Below are positions 60,416-64,000 of a stretch of DNA of 64,000 nucleotides, piece by piece. Position 1 is the first letter of the stretch. The number at the start of each line of letters is the position of its first letter. A program made the position numbers and the translations under genes. The DNA is from Ruminococcus sp. UNK.MGS-30 (lineage in GTDB: Bacteria > Bacillota > Clostridia > Oscillospirales > Ruminococcaceae), in contig LBCK01000002.1 in NCBI GenBank assembly GCA_000980705.1, positions 62,001 through 126,000 on the forward strand, given 5' to 3'. The notes beneath the pieces were generated by a model that was not told the DNA's origin, did not search any database, and saw only the letters and a program-made list of their open reading frames with translations.

Positions 60416-60444
60416 ATTATACGACAGAACGCTGGATTTGTCAA
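60416..60444 (-). promoter_or_regulatory. Promoter of antitoxin RNA 2
   Basis: On the minus strand TTGACA (60439-60444), 17 bases, TATAAT (60416-60421). Confidence 0.88.
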
Positions 60445-60464
60445 TACATAAATCAATTTTTATA

Positions 60465-60560
60465 AAGCCTCCTCTCATAGAGGAGACGGTACGAAGTGTG
60501 GTCAGAGTCGTTATGTCAGCGAGTCGCACAGCGGGCGAACTATATTCGCCCCTACAGTGC
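60465..60560. repeat. Intergenic palindromic repeats between toxin locus 2 and the flavin reductase
   Basis: CCTCCTCTCATAGAGGAG (a near-perfect hairpin), a middle part with AGAGTCG/CGAGTCG fragments, and GCGGGCGAA/TTCGCCC (60531-60557). These resemble dispersed palindromic repeats common in gut Clostridia and share a motif with the sequences before rqcH. Confidence 0.55.
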
Positions 60561-60582
60561 TGTTTCCCTGCCCCACAGAAAA

Positions 60583-61185
60583 TCACCCTTTCTTCCCCGG
60601 CTGTCTTTTTCCCTTGCCCGGCTTTTTCTTTTTCCGGACGGAATCGCCGAAGTTCCCCAGCTTTCTGCCCAGGGCGAAGTATTCCCCGTGGGCGTATGCC
60701 ATGAGACCACACTGCTGGAGATTCAGCTTGCCCTTGCTGTCCAGAAAGCGCTCGTCCACATTCACGCCGGTGATCTCTGCCTCAAAGACGGTGTGTGTCC
60801 CCAGTTCTTTCGTGTCGGTGACACGGCACTCCAGGCTGACGGGACACTCGGCGATCATAGGCGCACTTACGGTCTGCGCCTGCTCTGGGGTGAGGTGGCA
60901 CTGTGCGAACTTGTCCACGTCTCTGCCGCTGCGCACGCCGCAGAAATCCGTGGCTTTCATCATGGCGGAGGTGGGGAGATTGATGACGAACTCGCCGGAT
61001 TCCCGGATGAGGTCGTAGGAATACCGGGAGGGTCGGACGGAAATATAGGTCATGGGCGGATGGGTCGCCAGAACGCCTGTCCAGGCGATGGTGAGGACGT
61101 TGGGATGCTCCATCGTGCCGCAGGAGACCAGGGTCGGCGGTACGGGTGCTAAGAGGACGCTGCCTTTCCAGTGTTGTTTTGCCAT
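60583..61185 (-). CDS. Flavin reductase-like domain protein
   Basis: A 200-residue FMN-binding flavin reductase-like (DIM6/NTAB) protein. The segment MAKQHWKGSVLLAPVPPTLVSCG, then NVLTIAWTGVLATHPPMTYISVRPSRYS, is typical of the anaerobe branch of the family, which often works as an FMN-dependent redox or flavoredoxin-like protein. The C-terminus is very basic (KKKKPGKGKRQPGKKG). ATG 61185 follows AAAGGAG nine bases upstream. It stands alone. Confidence 0.87.
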   Translation of the reverse strand: MAKQHWKGSVLLAPVPPTLVSCGTMEHPNVLTIAWTGVLATHPPMTYISVRPSRYSYDLIRESGEFVINLPTSAMMKATDFCGVRSGRDVDKFAQCHLTPEQAQTVSAPMIAECPVSLECRVTDTKELGTHTVFEAEITGVNVDERFLDSKGKLNLQQCGLMAYAHGEYFALGRKLGNFGDSVRKKKKPGKGKRQPGKKG

Positions 61186-61336
61186 AGCTTGCTGCTCCTT
61201 TTTTTCGTGGGGACGGCGCACTGCGGCGCTGTCCGGTTCTGTCCCATATTGTACCATGGCGGAGGCGGATGTGTCAAGAGCGGCGATTTGACACCCTGCC
61301 GTTTCGTTGACAACCGCCGGAAAACCCGGTATAATA

Positions 61337-61512
61337 AAGGCAATACCGCACAAAGCCCGCCTGACGGCTTTGCACGCAATCTGCTTGCTGATTTTCCGTC
61401 ATATTGCACAGAAATCTCTTGACATACGACAGTATGCCTGCGAAATTTCTGCGCAATCTGCCAAAAAATCTGGCTGCGCATCTTACGCACAAGCTTTGTG
61501 CGGTGTTGCCTA
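61337..61512. mobile_element. MITE-like non-autonomous element
   Basis: A 176-base element with 19-bp terminal inverted repeats: AGGCAATACCGCACAAAGC at the left and its near-perfect complement GCTTTGTGCGGTGTTGCCT at the right (one mismatch). Short ATAA sequences flank both ends as a possible target duplication. The inside has further inverted sequences but no open frame that makes sense. It lies upstream of the esterase gene, whose ribosome site follows 20 bases later. No transposase is nearby. Confidence 0.78.
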
Positions 61513-61543
61513 TAAAACCATCACAATACGAGGAGAATCCATT

Positions 61544-63067
61544 ATGATACAATGTGCAACCATTTTTACAGACCATATGCTGCTCCAGCGTGGAAAGCCC
61601 ATTGCGGTTTTCGGCACGGGAACGCCCGGCGAGACGGTGACGGTCTCCGTCCCGGAGCGCCGCTGTACTGTTTCCGGCGCTGTAGATGCAGACGGCAGCT
61701 GGTGCGTGACACTGCCGCCCATGCCCGGCGGAACGGGCTGTACCATGACGGTGAACGAACAGACCTTCACGGATGTGGCATTCGGTGAGGTCTGGCTCAC
61801 CGGGGGACAGTCCAACATGGAGTTCATGCTGAAAGATGCCAAAAACGGCGCTGCGGAACTGGCGCAGTGCGCAGACTCCAACGTCCGGTATTTTTCCGTG
61901 CCGAGAAATACCTTCCGGGACGACGCTTACAAAGCTGCCATGGATGCCGCCCACTGGGAGCTGCCGTCCACGGAGACCAGCGGCACCTGGTCGGCTGCCG
62001 GCTATCTGGCAGCAAAGGAGCTGGCGCAGACCCTGGGCGTTCCCGTGGGGATCATCGGCTGCAATTTCGGCGGCTCTTCGGTGAGCTGCTGGCTGCCGGA
62101 GGAAGATCTCCGGGCGCACACTGCCGGACACCCCTATTTGCAGGACTATGCGGATGCCGTCGCCGGAAAGACCGACGAGGAGATGATCGCCGCCTATGAC
62201 GAATATGTGACCTATCACACCGCCTGGGAAAAGCGGATGCAGAAGTGCTACCAGGAGGACGGCAATATGCCCTGGGACGAGATTATCCGGCGCTGCGGCG
62301 AAAACCGCTATCCCGGTCCGATGGGCATCAAAAGCCCGTACCGTCCTGCCGGGATGTACCACACCATGCTGCGGCAGGTGACACCCTATACCATCCGAGG
62401 ATTTTTCTATTATCAGGGCGAAAACGACGAGATCCGACCCGACACCTATGGTACACTGCTGACGATGCTCATTGCCCGGTGGCGCCAGGATTTCCGGGAC
62501 GAGACCCTGCCCTTTCTCCTGGTGCAGCTGCCCATGCACACCTATGCGGACACCCCGGAAAACGGGGCGTGGAGCAAGCTGCGTGAGGCGCAGATGCGGG
62601 TGTATCAGACGGTGAAAAACACAGGCATTGCCGTGATCCTGGACTGCGGCGAGTACTGCAACATCCACCCTGTGGACAAGCACCCGGTGGGACACCGCCT
62701 GGCGCTCCAGGCACGGCGGCTGGTCTACGGCGAAACGGAATTGCAGGCGTTCGGTCCTATCTACCGCAGCTTTGCGGCAGAGGGCGACACCCTCACCGTA
62801 TTCTTTTCCCACGCCGAACAGGGGATGGTATGGCACGGCGAACCCGTGGGCTTTGAGATCGCCGGGGCAGACGGGGCGTATCATCCGGCAAAGGCTGTCC
62901 TGGACGGGAACACCGTGCGGCTCACGGCGGACGGCGTGGATGCACCCGTGGCGGCACGGTACAACTGGGTGAACTACGGACCGGTCTCCCTGTTCGGGAC
63001 GAACGGTATTCCGGCGGCGCCGTTTCGCACCGATGCGCCGGTGATGCCCCTGACGGCAGGCGTCTGA
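61544..63067 (+). CDS. Sialate O-acetylesterase-type SGNH hydrolase
   Basis: A 507-residue protein of the 9-O-acetylesterase/SGNH family. A beta-sandwich N-terminal part (GKPIAVFGTGTPGETVTVSV) leads to the catalytic block GEVWLTGGQSNMEFML with the active-site serine, then GFFYYQGENDE and the late NIHPVDKHPVGHRLA with the Asp-x-x-His pair. The protein has no signal peptide, so it is probably cytoplasmic and acts on imported acetylated sugars. ATG 61544 follows GAGGAGAA. No sialic-acid catabolic genes lie nearby. Confidence 0.9.
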   Translation: MIQCATIFTDHMLLQRGKPIAVFGTGTPGETVTVSVPERRCTVSGAVDADGSWCVTLPPMPGGTGCTMTVNEQTFTDVAFGEVWLTGGQSNMEFMLKDAKNGAAELAQCADSNVRYFSVPRNTFRDDAYKAAMDAAHWELPSTETSGTWSAAGYLAAKELAQTLGVPVGIIGCNFGGSSVSCWLPEEDLRAHTAGHPYLQDYADAVAGKTDEEMIAAYDEYVTYHTAWEKRMQKCYQEDGNMPWDEIIRRCGENRYPGPMGIKSPYRPAGMYHTMLRQVTPYTIRGFFYYQGENDEIRPDTYGTLLTMLIARWRQDFRDETLPFLLVQLPMHTYADTPENGAWSKLREAQMRVYQTVKNTGIAVILDCGEYCNIHPVDKHPVGHRLALQARRLVYGETELQAFGPIYRSFAAEGDTLTVFFSHAEQGMVWHGEPVGFEIAGADGAYHPAKAVLDGNTVRLTADGVDAPVAARYNWVNYGPVSLFGTNGIPAAPFRTDAPVMPLTAGV

Positions 63068-63095
63068 GACAGCCGTCCGGCAAAACTCTCCACCA

Positions 63096-63198
63096 GTTTC
63101 CACATTCGGGGACAGAGATGGAAAAAGCGCTTGTTTTCCACAGTTTCCACAGAGTTTTCCACAGAATATACGGTCGAATCCCTGGTTTTTGTGGAAAA
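63096..63198. promoter_or_regulatory. Cluster of five DnaA-box-like sites
   Basis: Sites matching or close to TTWTNCACA: GTTTCCACA (63096-63104), TTTTCCACA (63134-63142), GTTTCCACA (63143-63151), TTTTCCACA (63155-63163) and an inverted TTTTCCACA (63190-63198). Three match the relaxed consensus; two differ at the first base. Neither dnaA nor dnaN is close, so it is not the classical origin. It may titrate or recharge DnaA, or regulate the next gene. Confidence 0.6.
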
Positions 63199-63247
63199 CC
63201 GGGGTTCTTCTGTTTGAACGGTTTCCGAGGTGCGCATACTCTTGTTA

Positions 63248-63304
63248 AAAGCCCGTGTAGATGTAAAAAGTTTGTGCAGATGTGAAAAGCTCGTGCGACA
63301 CTGC
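63248..63304 (+). repeat. Three 19-bp direct repeats next to the DnaA-box cluster
   Basis: The core AAAG(C/T)..GTG..GATGT begins at 63248, 63267 and 63286, an exact 19-base period; the third copy diverges in its second half. They are iteron-like in spacing and directly follow the DnaA-like sites. Confidence 0.65.
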
Positions 63305-63332
63305 ACGGCGGAAACAGGAGGAGACAGAAGAA

Positions 63333-63581
63333 ATGGTAAAAGGCGTACAGAAAAAGATCATCGAAGTGAACCATCCGGACAGCCTGTATTTTGAACGTGC
63401 CGTGTTTTATCTCAAACCCGGCGTGACCCAGCTGCCCCAGCAGTTGTCCCGTGCGGATGCAGATGCCCTGCTCCGGGAGGCTGCGCCGGACAAGGCGGAA
63501 AAACGGTTCTGGCTGCGTACTGTCCTGCTGGTGCTGCTCAGCTGCCTGGGGACGGCGGCGGTGTGCCTGCTGCTGCTGTGA
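63333..63581 (+). CDS. Small membrane protein of unknown function (82 aa)
   Basis: Not recognised. A soluble N-terminal part (MVKGVQKKIIEVNHPDSLYF) is followed by a segment rich in Gln, Ala and Asp (PQQLSRADADALLREAA) and a C-terminal membrane helix of about 20 residues (LVLLSCLGTAAVCLLLL). It resembles a tail-anchored protein. ATG 63333 follows AGGAGGAG. It lies after the DnaA-box cluster and before rlmB. Confidence 0.65.
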   Translation: MVKGVQKKIIEVNHPDSLYFERAVFYLKPGVTQLPQQLSRADADALLREAAPDKAEKRFWLRTVLLVLLSCLGTAAVCLLLL

Positions 63582-63625
63582 CAGCTCCCGGCGGAAAGAA
63601 AAATCTGAAAATCCCGTGAAAATTC

Positions 63626-63654
63626 TTGTTTTTTCTCTCTGGGTGTGCTATAAT
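63626..63654 (+). promoter_or_regulatory. Promoter of rlmB
   Basis: TTGTTT (63626-63631) and TATAAT (63649-63654) at 17-base spacing, 75 bases before the start codon. Confidence 0.7.
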
Positions 63655-63728
63655 AAATAGAATCGTGCAAAAATAAAAGCTGTGCTGTACTTTTGGACAC
63701 AGCGCAGAGAGATAACGGAGGATTTGAT

Positions 63729-64000
63729 ATGAGCCAGAGAAAACCACAGCCCCGCCGGGGACAAAAGCCGGCGGATGCACCGGAGACCGAAAACGACCGC
63801 ATTGCCGGACGCAACCCCGTTCTGGAGGCGCTGCGGAGTGATGCCAAGATCGATCTGATCTATGTGGGACAGGAGAGCGGCGGTCTCCAGGAGATCATCC
63901 GGCTCGCCAAGGAAAAGGGCATCCCGGTGAAAGTGGTCACCGAGTCCAAGCTGTCCCAGCTCACCGGCGGCGCAGTCCACCAGGGCGTGGCTGCCGAGGG
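63729..64000 (+). CDS. rlmB: 23S rRNA (guanosine-2251-2'-O)-methyltransferase, N-terminal part (partial)
   Basis: The gene runs off the right end. The 90 visible residues begin MSQRKPQPRRGQKPADAPET and continue DRIAGRNPVLEALRSD, then AKEKGIPVKVVTESKLSQL and GGAVHQGVAAE, which is the SpoU substrate-binding domain of RlmB/TrmH-like enzymes. AACGGAGG precedes ATG 63729. The catalytic SPOUT domain lies outside the window, so RlmB is likely but a close TrmH paralogue cannot be excluded. Confidence 0.88.
   Translation, partial: MSQRKPQPRRGQKPADAPETENDRIAGRNPVLEALRSDAKIDLIYVGQESGGLQEIIRLAKEKGIPVKVVTESKLSQLTGGAVHQGVAAE

Noticed and set aside
63068..63332. Chromosomal replication origin
   Set aside because: No dnaA, dnaN, rpmH or gidA nearby and no evident AT-rich unwinding element; the DnaA-like sites are reported as a cluster only.

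Overview
The window reads as a chromosomal segment of an endospore-lineage Clostridia bacterium of the Ruminococcus/Oscillospiraceae type. The evidence is a Gram-positive division and cell-wall cluster with a SpoVD-like PASTA penicillin-binding protein, a MurE with the DNPR signature of meso-diaminopimelate enzymes, sporulation genes (yabP, yabQ, a SpoVB-like flippase, a SigH-like sigma factor), an IspH-ribosomal protein S1 fusion, a THF riboswitch in front of an ECF folate transporter gene, several UUG starts, and G+C-rich genes separated by AT-rich sigma-A promoters. Genus and species cannot be fixed from the sequence alone.

Layout. 1-2.3 kb: end of serC, serA, then a THF riboswitch and folT. 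2.3-6.7 kb (minus): an operon of SPFH protein (ydjI-like), zinc-ribbon membrane protein (ydjG-like), TPM protein (ydjH-like), an acetyltransferase and an anchored protein. 6.9-9.1 kb: tRNA-Gln, two small envelope proteins, rsmE. 9.1-13.2 kb (minus): a phosphoglycosyl transferase, rqcP, mazG, an unknown gene and an aminotransferase. 13.4-19.8 kb: a SpoVB-like flippase and the str operon (rpsL, rpsG, fusA, tuf). 20-34.7 kb: the dcw cluster (mraZ, rsmH, ftsL, pbp, murE, murF, mraY, ftsW, murG, murA, divIB, ftsZ). 34.8-38.2 kb (minus): secG, rnr, pnuC. 38.4-44.6 kb: yabP, yabQ, divIC, yabR, a SigH-like factor, small zinc/redox proteins, trmK, a Nif3 gene, rlmA and a nucleotidyltransferase. 44.8-47.9 kb: rqcH, an unknown gene and a methyladenine glycosylase. 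48.4-53.1 kb (minus): a flavoprotein, cmk, plsC and ispH-rpsA. 53.3-60 kb (minus): tepA-like gene, ftsK/spoIIIE, ygiQ, a metallo-beta-lactamase lipoprotein and a DUF3006-like gene. 60.1-64 kb: a toxin-antitoxin locus, a flavin reductase, a MITE-like element, an acetylesterase, a DnaA-box cluster and the start of rlmB.

How the genes fit together. Most of the window is core machinery: lipid II synthesis, the divisome, chromosome translocation, translation factors, rRNA/tRNA methylation, and both dedicated factors of ribosome-associated quality control (rqcH and rqcP, far apart).

The less ordinary content lies between genes. Two convergent type I toxin-antitoxin loci, 12 kb apart, encode short membrane peptides missing from ordinary gene lists; both toxin mRNAs appear to hide their ribosome-binding site in a hairpin, and the two antisense RNAs look homologous. 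Other items are a cluster of five DnaA-box-like sites followed by three 19-bp repeats, a structured 400-base insertion between ftsL and its penicillin-binding protein gene, an expanded hairpin-rich rpsL-rpsG spacer, a lipoprotein gene whose best start codon is ACG, a nucleotidyltransferase gene bracketed by 28-bp direct repeats, and several families of palindromic repeats. All calls come from reading the sequence; no database search or folding program was run.
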